A stretch of 64,000 nt of DNA from the NCBI GenBank assembly GCA_022385755.1, contig MU278348.1:128708-192707 (forward strand), given 5' to 3'. This DNA is from Trametopsis cervina (lineage: Eukaryota; Basidiomycota; Agaricomycetes; Polyporales; Irpicaceae). The notes beneath the pieces are model-generated. The model ran no database searches, had not been told where the DNA came from, and was given only the letters and a program-made list of their open reading frames with translations. Below, one piece after another: positions 45,033-56,772 of this stretch. The stretch's first letter is position 1. Each line of letters opens with the position of its first letter. The position numbers and the translations under genes were made by a program.

Positions 45033-45784
45033 TTATGCGGGACGCCCTAACAACCTGCGCCACGGCGACCAATCCTGCGAACGTGCCTCCAAATCCTCTA
45101 GCTCCTCACAGCCAGCCGGTATATCGCCCGGCTCTTCGGTATCAAGTAGTGGAATAGCACCACGGCATTTGTGGGATCGGGCTTCAGAAAAATCCACGAT
45201 CCGTACCGTGTGGTCCATGCTCATCACGAAGTGGCGGTCTTGCAGACGACCATGTAAAATACCAGCAGCATGCACGCGACATGCTGCTAAAATGCGTCTG
45301 CGACTGGAATGATATTCAGTACCGTAGAAATGGTTCATTCATGGTAAGAAGTGACGTACGTTAGCTCGTCCTTCGAGTAGTTAACAGTTCCTCCGCACCA
45401 CTCGAGAACCAGACACCCGACATCAACTCCCTCGACAAAGGCAGTATAACAGCCATAGGTCATCGGGACGACCTTTCCCTGTAGATCAAAAAGCTCGCGC
45501 TGGTAAATCCCGGCTTCATAGCAGAGTTTGTCCACTGCATTTCTTCCTCGTGCCCACTTCACGGCTGCGTTCACTGGACGGAACTGCATCTCCTGAAAAG
45601 GGGGGCCGTAGGCCTCGAGAATGGCATGATACACCCGAGACGAGGTATTCAGACCACGGAGAGGATGGTCATTGGGGATTTCGTGCTCGGTGGTGATATA
45701 TGCCACAAAGTTGAGAGGGGATTTGTGCTTGGCTTGGAGACGGTAGACCGTAGAGCGGTCGAAAACTATGTCGATGGAAGGCAT
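45033..45784 (-). CDS. Small kinase-fold protein with degenerate catalytic loop
   Basis: Model complement(join(45033..45297,45360..45784)), 229 aa, intron in phase. The N-terminal half resembles the strand-rich lobe of kinase-like/phosphotransferase folds (VNAAVKWARGR with a candidate ATP-site Lys near 75, then an acidic helix residue in DKLCYEAGIYQRE near 85, and a hinge-like GCLVLEWCGG near 120). The catalytic loop reads HGRLQDRHFVM (around 160), with Arg where the catalytic Asp belongs and His for the metal-binding Asn. The magnesium motif is VDFSEA. It is therefore probably a pseudokinase. Such short fungal-lineage kinase-like proteins are common in Agaricomycetes; the partner is unknown. 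I chose the start at 45784 because the frame upstream is not conserved in character. Confidence 0.7.
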
Positions 45785-46172
45785 CACCAAGATAACGTAG
45801 CAGTAAGCGTAATTCGGAACGATTGTATGGCCATAGGAAGTACCTCTGGCCTTTATATAAGGCCGTGGTGAGATTTCAGACACACCCAGGACCGCCACTC
45901 ATTCGACAAAGGACCGTTGGCATTAGATCCTATCATGTGAGACTGGGACGGAATACACGCGTTATTAAAGAGATATCAGGTGCAGTGACTGGCCTGCAGT
46001 GTTCCTTTGTGAGTAGCGAACGGAATATAGCGGTAAGAGACAAAGAGAAAGTGGCACAAAGACCGAGAATAGACGCACGTCATAGGCACTTGAAACCGGA
46101 TATACATGTGCATTTCACCACAACCTACCAGCACGAATCTATACACATATTCTATAAAGCACAACAGATGTC
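45785..46172. other. Intergenic region, no gene seen
   Basis: It lies between the 5' end of the kinase-like gene and the 3' end of PhzF-like gene 1, both on the minus strand. A ttatataa-like box near 45855 may serve the kinase-like gene. Confidence 0.5.
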
Positions 46173-47109
46173 CTAAACAAAGAGTTCGCCCTTTTGCACC
46201 AGCTTCGTCTGTCCAGATAAAGTGATGAGCCCATCGTTCTCGTGAAACTTCACCCTCAAGTCCCCTCCACGTTTGCTGACCTGCTTCGCAGCCATCTCCT
46301 CATCGGCCTTCGCAAGCTTCTGTGCCCAGTACGGAGTCAACATGCAATGCGCAGAGCCACACACTTGATCCTCCGGGTTGCCCAAGGCGGGAGCGAATAC
46401 TCTGGAGATGAATGATAACTCATTGCTCGATGCGGCCGTCGTGATCGTGTGGTCCAAGTAACCAGTTTCTAGCTGAACGGTGTATGTCATTCCATCCGCC
46501 CGTGGAGATATGCAGTTATGGCTGAACACTTACAAAAATCTGCGGTGTGGGTTGAAGGCTGGGCAGGTCGATTGAAGGGTCCAGTTCGATAAAAAGGCGG
46601 TTGGTATGCGCCCCTATACCCTCTCCTGCGTACTTGACCTTGACCTCCTTTCCCAGTGCCCTAGCGATTACTTCGGACATCTTTGCGAGTTTCTGAGCTG
46701 GGAGCTCTTGCAACTGTGCCGCGCCCATCAAGAGCTCTATCCAGTCTCCGCTGCGGTTCGCAGTGATGATGAGACCTGCAGTGGAGCGGTATACGATAGA
46801 CTCTACCGTCGACGGAATCAAGCCCGGAGTGGAGAATAACAGTCCAGAGGACGCGATCGACCCATGACCACACATAGGGAGCTCTGATTGTGCAGTGAAC
46901 CAACGAACATCGAAGGTGACCACCTTAGACTGCGCATTATCGGGAGCCATCTGCTTTAAGAAAACGGTGGCGGGCTGATTGAAATTCGCAGCGATATTCT
47001 GCAGTGTGTTCGTATCCGATAAGTCGTCCATGAAAACGACTGCGGCAGGATTTCCTCCGAATGGGGAGGTAGCGAAGGCATTGACAACATAGAACTGCGA
47101 TGGGGACAT
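46173..47109 (-). CDS. PhzF-like protein 1
   Basis: Model complement(join(46173..46472,46534..47109)), 291 aa, with one phase-0 intron at the same site as in PhzF-like gene 2. Both diaminopimelate-epimerase-like halves are present: VNAFATSPFGGNPAAVVF at the N-terminus, FDVRWFTAQSELPMCGHGSIASSG (around 65-90), and QVCGSAHCMLTPYW in the second half (around 235). In typical PhzF/YddE/PBLD proteins the helix after the NPAAV strand ends with S-E-T-A-F, where Glu is the catalytic residue. Here the segment is NQPATVF, so the Glu is replaced. The protein may lack isomerase activity or use other chemistry. Cytosolic; substrate unknown. Confidence 0.85.
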
Positions 47110-47515
47110 GGTATGCTGCCGGAGAATAGATGGCCACTGACTGCCTGACAGACTTCCCGAACTAAATTATGTACTTCAGCAGTGTTTAAATGATACGTTA
47201 TACAGCGTGCTCACCTTTAATGAATTCAGGCGAGTGTGTGTCCGTCAATTTATGTTCAAGGCAGTGGTCAACGGGATAAAGGTACTTAGTAAGCTACCAG
47301 CCTAGCTGGATATCCCCAGGTATCGAAGGCTTTGCACATGTAACTAGACTACATTACCGATCCCCGAGTTGAATGTGTCATCATGCAAGGCGTGCCCAAT
47401 TTTTTGTTTTACTAAGAACGTACACACCATGATACAAGAAATACACCACGGCCAAGTACAACTGCTGTAAGCAGCAACAGAGAGATACAATTCAAAAGAG
47501 GAACACGACGCACGA
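47110..47515. other. Intergenic region, no gene seen
   Basis: It separates the 5' end of PhzF-like gene 1 from the 3' end of the F-box/LRR-like gene. No features noted. Confidence 0.5.
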
Positions 47516-49213
47516 TCAATGCCTGCGAATTTCAATGTCATCGGCGGGGGACGACCAAGTAGCATCTACCACCTTAATCCCTCGTCTCGCCAGTCGCTGC
47601 TTCCACTGTCTCAGCTCGCCCTGCACGCCTGCTTCCATCGCGTGTGAGCTCATACCCGCCCGTAGCCATCGAACATCTCTTGCACGAACGATTCTGAGAT
47701 TCGGCAATTTAGGAAGCAAGGATTCCAAAACCGAAAGGAATTCTGGGATCGGTCTTGGAATTGAGATGATCTGCAAAGGATGCTTCGGGTATATGGAACA
47801 GATTGTGAGCGTAGGCAAGGGGCTCTCCAGTGATATGTGGTACAGCTGAGGGCATGTGTGCAGGAGGGTGGTTGGCGACGGGAAAAGCATCGTCGGCCAC
47901 GACTTCGGGGCATAGAGATGTAGAGACCTCAACTTGGACCCGTGCTTCTCGATGAATGTTGGCACGAGAGACGAACCGATAGTAACGTCATCGTATGGAG
48001 TGACGGTCAGATGGGAGAGGCTCGGAAGATCCGCGTGCAATAGCGCGAACATTACGGGAGAACTGTGCATGGAAACAATGGAGAGTCTGCGAAGGTAAGG
48101 GAGATGGAGGGGTTTGGGTTGGACGTATCCTGGATCGACGCTGGGTGTCGGAGAGTCGATTAACAGAGTTTCTATTCCAGACCCTGTGAAGCCTAGTTCC
48201 TCCAAGTTTACGCAGCAGTGAATAAGAGTAAGAAAAGGGTCATCGAAGTCGACCGCGGATGATACAAGCTTCACGCCTCTGATGGACTTGAGGCGTTCGT
48301 TGCCGTCTCTTGTGCACATGCTGGTGAGCACACGACGGCTTAGGGGAAGCGTATCGTTAAGGACCAAGTGCTTGAGGAAAGGTAGCAAGGGAAAAAGGCG
48401 GGTCAAGAGTTCGTCGGTGTGGCATACGTCTGACCAGAAAGAACAACGCAGATCCGTGAGGTCGAGCACCTGGACCCATCGGCCTGGGGTTGAGTAAGGA
48501 ATTCGTCTGATAGAATCCCATCGCTGGTCAGCCGCAAGGAGAAGGTCGGTAAATCGTTCTAGGGCGCATGAAGTCGTGAACTGTACGTGTCGGTAGTACA
48601 ATGGAAGCGCAACATCCTGTAACCACGCACGGAGCCAGTGCAATTAGCGACGGTACCTCTGCGGACAAAGGTTTTGCACCAGACACACCTTCAAAGCTTT
48701 GCATATGACAAGCAAGCTCTGTCTGAGCACTGTGAGGGCTTGAGAGCGACTCGGACCCTGTCCTTCTTCAGCGTACTCGGCGTAAACATACCACAGGATT
48801 TTAATCCATATTTCGTTGGGTAGTGACTTAGCGGGAGGTTTCTGAGGCAGTAAAGGGATCAATATAAGACTCCCTGCATCCCTTGCGTACCTCCTAGGCT
48901 GAAGAAGGACCACGTCGGGTATCGGAGAACTGGCTATGCTCATGCTGCTGGCGGGTTCGGGATGTAACATTGCAACTGCTTGAAGTTGGTCATATAAACC
49001 AGGGCGGCCGGAGGGCTTCGGAATAGCGGAGCGAAATGGTGTGGGGAGCGCAGAAACAGGATTCCAGTCCCTTCTTACGTGCCTATGTGAGGGCACACGC
49101 TCACACGATGATACAGTAGCGTCACTGCACGACGTCGCAGGAGGTGAGAGGCAGAGCCGGAAGCTTTCTTCCGTGTCACGGGAGGCCGTCGCGGTTGCAC
49201 GAGAACGCGACAT
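47516..49213 (-). CDS. F-box protein with leucine-rich C-terminal region
   Basis: Model complement(join(47516..48616,48689..49213)), 541 aa, intron phase 0. A Ser/Pro-rich N-terminus precedes an F-box-like motif SLPNEIWIKILWYVY (around 132-146). The second exon starts DVALPLYYRHVQF, a stretch typical of basidiomycete F-box proteins, and continues with irregular leucine-rich repeats (LKHLVLNDTLPL, LEELGFTGSGIE, LRRLSIVSMHSS, LRSLHLYAP, LYHISLESPLP). This kind belongs to the large, fast-evolving fungal F-box group and is not closely related to members 1-4 described here. The inferred role is substrate recognition for SCF ubiquitin ligase. Confidence 0.8.
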
Positions 49214-49355
49214 TACGCGTTACCAGCGGAGTCGTCTGCAACTGGGCAGACCCAGACCCACAGAAGCAGTGCACACCAAGAGCTATTATCTACGAGTAAC
49301 ACACTCATTATCAGACAAGTACAGCTACGTAACATCAACCTCTGCGGCGTCGACC

Positions 49356-51008
49356 TTAGGTCGATGGATTGCCCAAGACATCGCCCATTTCCGCAAGAAA
49401 CTTTTCATAGTCATCCTTGGATTGCGAGACTTTCGGTTTTGGCTGGGAAGGTACTTTTGGCTCTGCAAACCCAGACGTCGCGCCAAACTGGCTCTTCAGC
49501 TTACTCATTAGATCTGGACGAGGGGCAGCAGCGGGTGCCAAATCATCCGCAACCTCTACTGACGGAGCCGCATTGACTCTGGACGTAGGCCCAACAGTTT
49601 CTTTCTTCTTCCGTAAAGCAGCAGGGACAAACGCTGTACTCTCCTTCTTGAGGTTACGCAGTTCCGGTTCTGCCGAGACTGTGGCTGCGGCGGAAACACC
49701 AGGCGCGGTCGGTTTGGGCGGTAAGGACGGATGGGGCTGGATACGTGATGCACGGTGTGCTTGAAATGTCTGGTGTGGGATTGAGGACAACGGATCCTGC
49801 ACAGAGCCTCGCGATTGTGTTTTCCGGGGAAAGAATCCGGGCGGCGGTGGGGGCATTTGTGCAAAACCTGGTGGAGGGGGAGGTATGTTCATGAAATGGG
49901 GGAATCCAGGAGGCGGCGGTCCAGGAGCTAGAGTAGGCACGACAAAGCCAACAGGAGGAGGTATGCCGGGAGGAAGGGAGTTCATCGTAGGGAGTGGCGG
50001 CGGTGGAGGCGGCGGTATACCTGTGACCACACCTGATAAAGGAATAGCGGGCAGAGGAGAAAGGGAAGGTAAAGAAAGACCGGCCAAGGCTGTGAAAGAC
50101 AGTCATAAGCAGTGTGAATGCCCAACACTAAGCGTGTCTCACTCACATGGAGTTGGTTCACCATCTCCCGGCAATGGGTCGTCTGGCATAGGGATATCTT
50201 CATCACTATCAACGAGTTCGTCATGCTCACCGAGGACGAGTCCAGGAGGTGGGCCCTCTGGCATAGCAATATCGTCGTCTGAATCGTTCACAGCTTCATG
50301 GTCACTATCTACCTCGTCAGGTCTCAAAGCTGGTCTTATTCAGTGACAACCTTAGACGCATGTAAGGAAGGTCGACTCACGTCTTTCGGCATAGGGCATC
50401 CCAGGAGGCGGTACACCATAAGGGTTCAAGATGGGATCATAGTAGATGCTCCTCTCAGGATGCCTTGGTAGACCACGCTTGTTGAAGAGGTTACGTTTCT
50501 GATGAACTACTGGCTCAGCGTCCTTAGCACTGTCTTGATCGTTGTTGTGCCTTCGAGCCTTATAAACCAATTTGCGATGCTCAGGATGCTCGGTAACATA
50601 ATCTTCCTTCTTCTTGTTAATTTTCTCTAGTTCAGTTTTGAGCTCTGCCAATCGAGCCTTGTCCGAGTCCGTAGATCCTTCGAGCTTCTCAATTTCTTCC
50701 TCGAGGTCTATACATAAGTGTAATATTAGAACGTGTGTTACGGACGCATTTCCAGTTGCACAATCACCTCTGGTGTCCTTCTTTACAAGAGCGAAGTCTC
50801 GGGCCTTCGAACGCTCTGCCTTATTCTACTGTATGGAGCAGGGCCTTCAGCATTGGTAGGCAGCCCAGATGAAGTTACGTACTCGCCTTTTTGAGTTCCT
50901 TCTTCCGCTGAGCTTTGCCTATGAATAAGTTAATGAGTGACGCCTGTCGATGCATAACGTGTACATACGGTAGGCATCTGCTGGATTTGCGCTCTTTCCC
51001 TTCGCCAT
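49356..51008 (-). CDS. WBP11: WW domain-binding protein 11 homologue, splicing factor
   Basis: A six-exon model, 457 aa: complement(join(49356..50089,50147..50329,50381..50707,50768..50825,50887..50918,50969..51008)). It starts MAKGKSANPADAYRKAQRKKELKK, the defining Wbp11 N-terminal block. NKAERSKARDFALVKKDTR and a coiled coil (LEEEIEKLEG...) follow. RSIYYDPILNPYGVPPPGMPY is the family's central signature (around 150). IPMPDDPLPG-type acidic repeats and many PPPPPGF stretches, the WW-binding sites, fill the C-terminal half. Intron 2 is best read as GC-AG (AAG|gcgagt), since only that keeps the KK-NKAER block in frame. Nuclear pre-mRNA splicing factor. It diverges from the RNF10 gene. Confidence 0.93.
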
Positions 51009-51338
51009 CGTTTTCTTGTGTACACGCTATCGCTTCCAATTTACCGTGTGGAGGACGACCTGCGTAGGGCTCGTGGTGAGAGGTGTTTGACAAGTCGTTC
51101 GAGACCGCTGAGTTGACGTCGGTTCGCACGTGTGCGCTTCCGAAACGGGACATCTCTTTTGAGTCATCGAGCCGTTGCTCGGCTTTCTCTTTACCTCTCG
51201 TTGTGGTGGTCTGCTTCCCTCACCACGGGAAGCTCCCCACACCTACTCTTATTCGACCGGTCACTTTCATTCTTGACGACGAATACACAAGGGACCGCAG
51301 CGAACGCGAGGACTTCATCGTCTCTTACGCCAAGCGCC
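51009..51338. promoter_or_regulatory. Divergent promoter between WBP11 and RNF10 homologues
   Basis: 330 bp separate the two start codons, so the core promoters of both genes lie here. No clear TATA box is seen, as is usual for housekeeping genes. Confidence 0.55.
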
Positions 51339-53474
51339 ATGACCACCCCGCAATCCACTCCTCAGTCCACAAGTGCCAACTCTAAGAGACCAGCTCAGAT
51401 GGCCTCCAGCCAGTCGCTGAACCATCTTTTGAACTTTTCCTTGCCTCCGAGACAGACACATCAGTACCAGAACGCTCCAAGAAGGAGGAAAACTGGGACA
51501 CATCAAGCTGTGTGGAACAAGGAGCGTGAGTACTGTAGTAGTCCAGTAGGGGATGAGACCACATGCTCATCCCGACGCCCGTTGTAGGCTTTGTCAATGC
51601 TCAATACCGTTTTATCATGAACCCTGGTGGCGATTACACTGTACATTTTGCCGATCCCGATATGTACGTACCACCGTTATCTCGCTTATGATACAGGTCA
51701 TCTAACACAGAGCAGCTACTTCCAATGGCACAACATTCTTCAGGTCATTATCCCCCGTACATCGGCCGTAGCCTCAGCATCAGGTGCGAGTGCGCACACT
51801 GCGCATGAGGAAGAGGTCGCCACTTGCCCGATATGCTTATCACCGCCCACCGCCCCGAGAATGACGAAGTGCGGACACGTATTCTGCTTCCCTTGTATTC
51901 TTCACTACCTGACCACGTCGGACACGCTTAAGTCGGTACGATGTCCAATCTGCCTCGACACAGTCACCGAACGCCAACTTAAGGCTGTCAAGTGGATCGA
52001 TGCGTCCGCCATCGTTGACGACGGAGACGATGCTCCCCCACAGGCCTCGTCGTCTTCTGCCTCTATTGACCGTGCAATGGATGCGGCACCACTTCCTGGC
52101 ACTATGTTGCGAATGCGATTGATGCAGCGGCCTCAGATCACTACATTGGCTCTGCCGCGGTCAAAAACCTGGCCATCCGACTTATTACCACCACACCAAG
52201 CGCCGTTTGACTTCCTCCCAGACGTCTACTTGTTCTCCAAATTCATGCTTGGGACACCGGCGGCCCTACTTGCAGATCTGAGCAGGGACTTGGATGATCT
52301 AGCAGCCGAAAGACGTACACTGTCTAGCTTGCGTGACGAACTTGGGACATCGTTCGTTGATGCGGCTGATGCGAAGGTTCGCCAGCAGATGGCGAAGGCT
52401 GCAACGCTGGAAACTCCTCAGTTGAAGGAAGCCATTGAGGCTGCCCATCATGCGCTTGAGAAGCTCGAAGCACGCTCAACACTTCATTCTCGCAAGGTAC
52501 TGGAGGACACAACTCGCTCCGTCACCCCGCTGGAAGACGCGCCCGCCGACTTCCTCGCCTTGCGTTCTACTCCGTTCCAGACGCCGACTACGCCAGTGAC
52601 GGTTGCACAGGCTCCTCCTGTGGTCGAGTCGCAGCGTGTGTCAACTCCTACTCGAAATCCTAAGCAACGACGAAATCTGAATCCTCCGCCGCCTTCAACA
52701 TCAGCCTACTACTATTATCAGGCTGCATCAGGCCTGCCTATCTTCCTGCATCCGATAGACATCAAGATTCTCCTTACCCACTTCAACAGTTATCCCGCCT
52801 TCCCGGACGCTATCACCGTTCGCGTTGAATCGTACACAGAAAGCACCGTTAACGATGATCTCCGCAGACGTTGCAAGTATCTATCTCACCTTCCCGAAGG
52901 TGCAGATGTAGTAATTATCGAAACGGATCTGGAAAACGTGGTCGGAACAGACGGGCTGAAGAACTTTGAACGTGCATTGACGATGCGGCGTGCGCGGCGC
53001 AGGGAGAAAGACAGGAAGGACGATAAGGCCCGCGCAAAGGCAGAGGAGCGCGAAAAGGAACGGATCGTCCACAACTGGAACGAACTCACACGTCATCGCG
53101 TCGACGCTTATGTGCCCCCACCTGTGCCGAGAGGTCCGTCGCCTGCGGAGGATCTCGACGACTTCCCGGAACCGGGGCATGAAAGTATCGTCACTCCTGC
53201 TGCCGCTACGCAGAACCAGCCGCAGCAGCGTGCGGGTGCCTGGGGCGCTAGGAGCTTCGCGTCAGCAGCACAACATCCATCGTCCGGCAGCATCGCTCGT
53301 GCGGCTCCGGCTCAGCGATCTGTCCGTCGAGCAGGTGCGGACGAGGCGGACGAATGGGATCTCGATGTCGCTTTTCACGAACTGGAGCAACACTCGGGAC
53401 GGGGTGGTGGTGGTGGTAGACGGAGGAACAATCGAATGGTCGTTCTCGGAGGAGGTGGAGGCAGGAGGAGGTGA
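51339..53474 (+). CDS. RING-finger protein, RNF10/Mag2 homologue
   Basis: Model join(51339..51525,51588..51663,51716..53474), 673 aa. The N-terminal exons give SLNHLLNFSLPPR and RFVNAQYRFIMNPGGDYTVHFADPDI, a block conserved in RNF10-type proteins just before the RING. The RING is C3HC4: CPICLSPPTAPRMTKCGHVFC...CPICLD (around 120-165). It is followed by VTERQLKAVKW. The middle is helical and charged (an R/K/E-rich coil near 490-520). PIFLHPIDIKILLTHF (around 375) is another family block. The C-terminus is Gly/Arg-rich (GRGGGGGRRR), suggesting RNA or ribosome contact. RNF10/Mag2 ubiquitinates 40S ribosomal proteins in translation quality control; the transfer of function is by homology. Confidence 0.88.
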
Positions 53475-54072
53475 GGGAGAACATACACTATGTTTCTGGT
53501 ACGCGTAATACGGGCGGCGTGGAAGAGAATTCGCGCTGCCGTAATATCTACGGACACACGTCGCTCTTCGTCCGGCTTTATTATCATCAATATTCTCATT
53601 GACAGAGTAGTAACAACTTCGCAAGAAACCACATGTGTAGCAACAGTACAGACAATCACAAATAAGCAAACTATGATTATCTTGATGAGACACTGAGAGT
53701 ACCTCGTCGCAATGTTTTGCGTGTGCATTCGCACCATTTCAAAGCGGAACATAGTACTAGGAAGGAGTATACATAGTAGACAGGGGACAATGTACTACAA
53801 CACGTACGTCACAGTATGGAAAGAGAACGGGAAGTATTGACAAGTATGTACTCCAGACCAAAGGCGTTATACTGGACCGCACAAGGTATCGCAGTGAACC
53901 TGCCCATGTCCGTGGTGCGAGCGTTGAGGAGGTAAGGGTTAGCTAGTTAGAGTAATGCGGGTATACAAAGAAACGGAAAGCTTTCAGAGCACGTAGCGAG
54001 GTCGTAAATAGTCAAAAGGAGAAACACATGTCCTGGGCACATTCGACAGTCCAGACTGAGAGAATCTGCCGA
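53475..54072. other. Convergent intergenic region, no gene seen
   Basis: It lies between the 3' ends of the RNF10 homologue and SHO1. Frames here are short and motif-free. Confidence 0.5.
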
Positions 54073-55369
54073 TCATAGCAGTTGAAGGTAATTTGATGGG
54101 GCAACTGTGGAGTTGACGTGACATTAACTGTCGGCATAGACACGAACAACAGAGAGAAGTAAACAGTACGCACTGCCTATAGTCCCATCCTGCTTTTTGG
54201 TCTGCCACCACTTGCCTTGCTTGTCGAGAACTTCTAGTATTTCGCCCTTCTGGAAGGAGATCTCGTTTGGATCGTCTTTGTTAGCATCATCTGAGTACAG
54301 ATGTCAGCTAGGTTCGTCAAAATACAACCTCGTAACAGTAACTTACATGCGTACATCGCCTTCGCCCTATATATATACTCTGAGTTGGCAGAAGTATTGG
54401 CTGCTGCGGCATTGTCGACAGGCGATGTCGAGCCTACAACAGGACCGACAGCACCAGTAGGGCCGGGTTGCACATTTGGCAACGCACCAGGCCCTCCGCC
54501 CGCACCTACGCCCGCTGCTCCAGGTCCCATCATAGGGCTCGCCAGACCAGCCGGTTCGCCAACGGGGGAGCCTACGCCACGAATAGAACCTGCATTGCCC
54601 ATGCTGTTCTGGTTGATACTTCGGTTGTCGATGCTATTAGCCTTGTAGCTGGTACCGCTGCCCAATGGTGGGGCCGTGAAGCTAGCGGGCTTCGCGTCGT
54701 ACCCCGTAGGACCGAGGGTTCCCGGCGCGGCATAGCCACCCGCTGTGTATCCATTCCCACCCATCCCATGCACGCTCTGCGTACGTCTACGTCTCCGTCC
54801 CGGAGGCGTAAGACCACCGGTTCCCATCGAATTGAAGATGTGCAACATGAGCGAATCCTCTTCAGACGTGAAGTACAGCGTCCACACGATATTGACGGCG
54901 GCGAGAATGAGCCAGCCGGCGGCGACAGCATCAAGAGACGATATGTTGGAGAATATTGTTTGATTGACACCAATGACGGAAAAGACGACTGCGACCGCGA
55001 GGAAAGTGGATAATTGGAAACGGTGCATTGCTATGGAATCCGTGGCGAGGGTGTGCAGAACGCCAAGGATGAGGAATAGCTGAAGGAAGATGGCAAACCA
55101 TAGGGTGCCCACAGAGCCATGACCGACTGGGTAGAAGACGATGGTCAGAGGAGAATGGTAGGGCCGTAGCGAGAAACGTACGTTGCGCAGTCGCTATTGA
55201 CTGTGCTATGAAGGCCAGGAACCAGCCGACCTAAACAGAGATGAGATGAGATGTATGGACCAGAAGCATGTGCTTTAGTACATACCAAAGCCAAAATTGT
55301 GGTGAACAAAAAGAGATAATGGGTAATAATGGGCGTGAAGTCATACCCTTCGCTCCCGCGAGGCGGCAT
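54073..55369 (-). CDS. SHO1: Sho1-type osmosensor: four-helix membrane protein with SH3 domain
   Basis: A five-exon model, 353 aa: complement(join(54073..54104,54174..54290,54347..55126,55182..55230,55286..55369)). The N-terminus [20 protein letters not shown] leads into four transmembrane segments (to about residue 130: [64 protein letters not shown]). A Gly/Pro/Ser-rich cytosolic linker (about 140-290) follows. The C-terminal SH3 domain (about 295-353) has [26 protein letters not shown] and GIAPSNYL. Sho1 sits in the plasma membrane and passes osmotic and polarity signals to the HOG and invasive-growth MAP kinase pathways by binding Pbs2-like proline motifs. I chose the ATG at 55369; the open frame upstream lacks an ATG. 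Confidence 0.94.
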
Positions 55370-56772
55370 AGTGGAAGAAGGCGAAATGAGCACTGGACGC
55401 GATTAAAGGAGCCGCAGTATAAGAGCGAGACTATGGAGTATGTCTTGCTCTAGCCTCACAAAAGTCGGCAGAGTCGAGCTTGACGAAGAAAACAACGAGC
55501 ACACGGTCGGGGGTGTCACGGAGACCGCAAAACTCACGTTGGACTCGGTTTGGGGAGGGCGCGATTTCCCACGCTCCTTTTTCGGGCAATGGTGGTATTA
55601 CCACCGTCCAACCAGCCCAAGTTCCTTGCCTCCGTCCGCCTCTGCAGTATTGTGACACTACGACTGCAGTCATCGACCGATGCAGGTGATCTTTCCCAGA
55701 GTCCCAGCTCGGTGTTCCCATCTTGTTTGGTTCGCCCGTGCAATCAATATCAGCGCCCGCATACATACGCGTACGGGGAGGTAAGAGCGTCTCGGATCTG
55801 ACGACTCAGGAGTACGCAATTTACTGTTGTTCAGGCAATTAGGGGAGTCACAGATGAAGACTGCCGCGATGGCCGCTACTGCACCGGGCATGGATGTTTA
55901 GCTCGCTGCTAACGCCACGACGACGCTCAAGCAGCCCCCTGTCTTTCGCCTCTGCCTATTTCGGGAGTCCGGCGGGTTTCTCAGTCAGTCCGTCCAGTAA
56001 GCATTTCGCAATATGATCGTAGCCATGGAGCCACGCTGACCGGCGGACACGACAGAGGTCCCAAGACGGATAAGCCGCCATGGCCTTTGGCGCACACAGA
56101 CATTATTGGCCGCCGTAAGCCGTGCTGACCGATGTTCCATGATCCATCTCGACAAAGCCGCGCAAAACGCGCAACGCTGGACGCTCAGATCTCTGCAATT
56201 TGCCCGTGAGATCTCTGTCAATCGCGCTGACACGCCTCTCCCTCGCTGCCGGGCGCATGATAAAGCTTAAAGCCCTGAAATTTACACAAAACAGCTCCTT
56301 TCTTCGTCCCCTATTCCTACCTCCATCCTATCGACATTCATAAAGCCAAGCCCCATGGGCCACCTGGCGTTGCGAACAGACTTTTGGTATTGAACGTACC
56401 CTCTCCGGACAGTGGTTGCCTCAGCCCGGATTCGCGTAACCTTTATTAGCTGTCCGGCCTACATGTCGCCACTCTGCGTCGTTCTCCTGTCAACGTTTAC
56501 GCTCTCGTCCTGTTCCATGCGCATTTTGCAGGCGCGCTCCTGCATCTCTGCACTATGCTTGAGGTATCTGTGTATATGTATTGCCAACACACTTCTTGCC
56601 ACCGGATGGCTCCTCCTGGTGAGTATCCTTGAAGCTGCTCGGGTTGATGTGGCTCATCGAATATGCTGTATGACAGAGCGTGTTATCCGTCCTTGGCAGC
56701 CTCATACCTCTACTTGAGACGCCGCCGACTCTCCCCAAGCTCCCGTCAAAGCCGATTATAACGAACGACCGA
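55370..56772. other. Divergent intergenic region with possible 5' exons
   Basis: It contains the SHO1 promoter and the upstream part of the serine-rich gene. A splice-like pair gtgagtatcc...ttggcag (56619-56699) and a hydrophobic frame before it (56500-56618) could be a 5' exon of the next gene, but I could not prove the phase. The ggtaatgtggtattaccacc-like palindromic sequence near 55590 is short. Confidence 0.4.
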
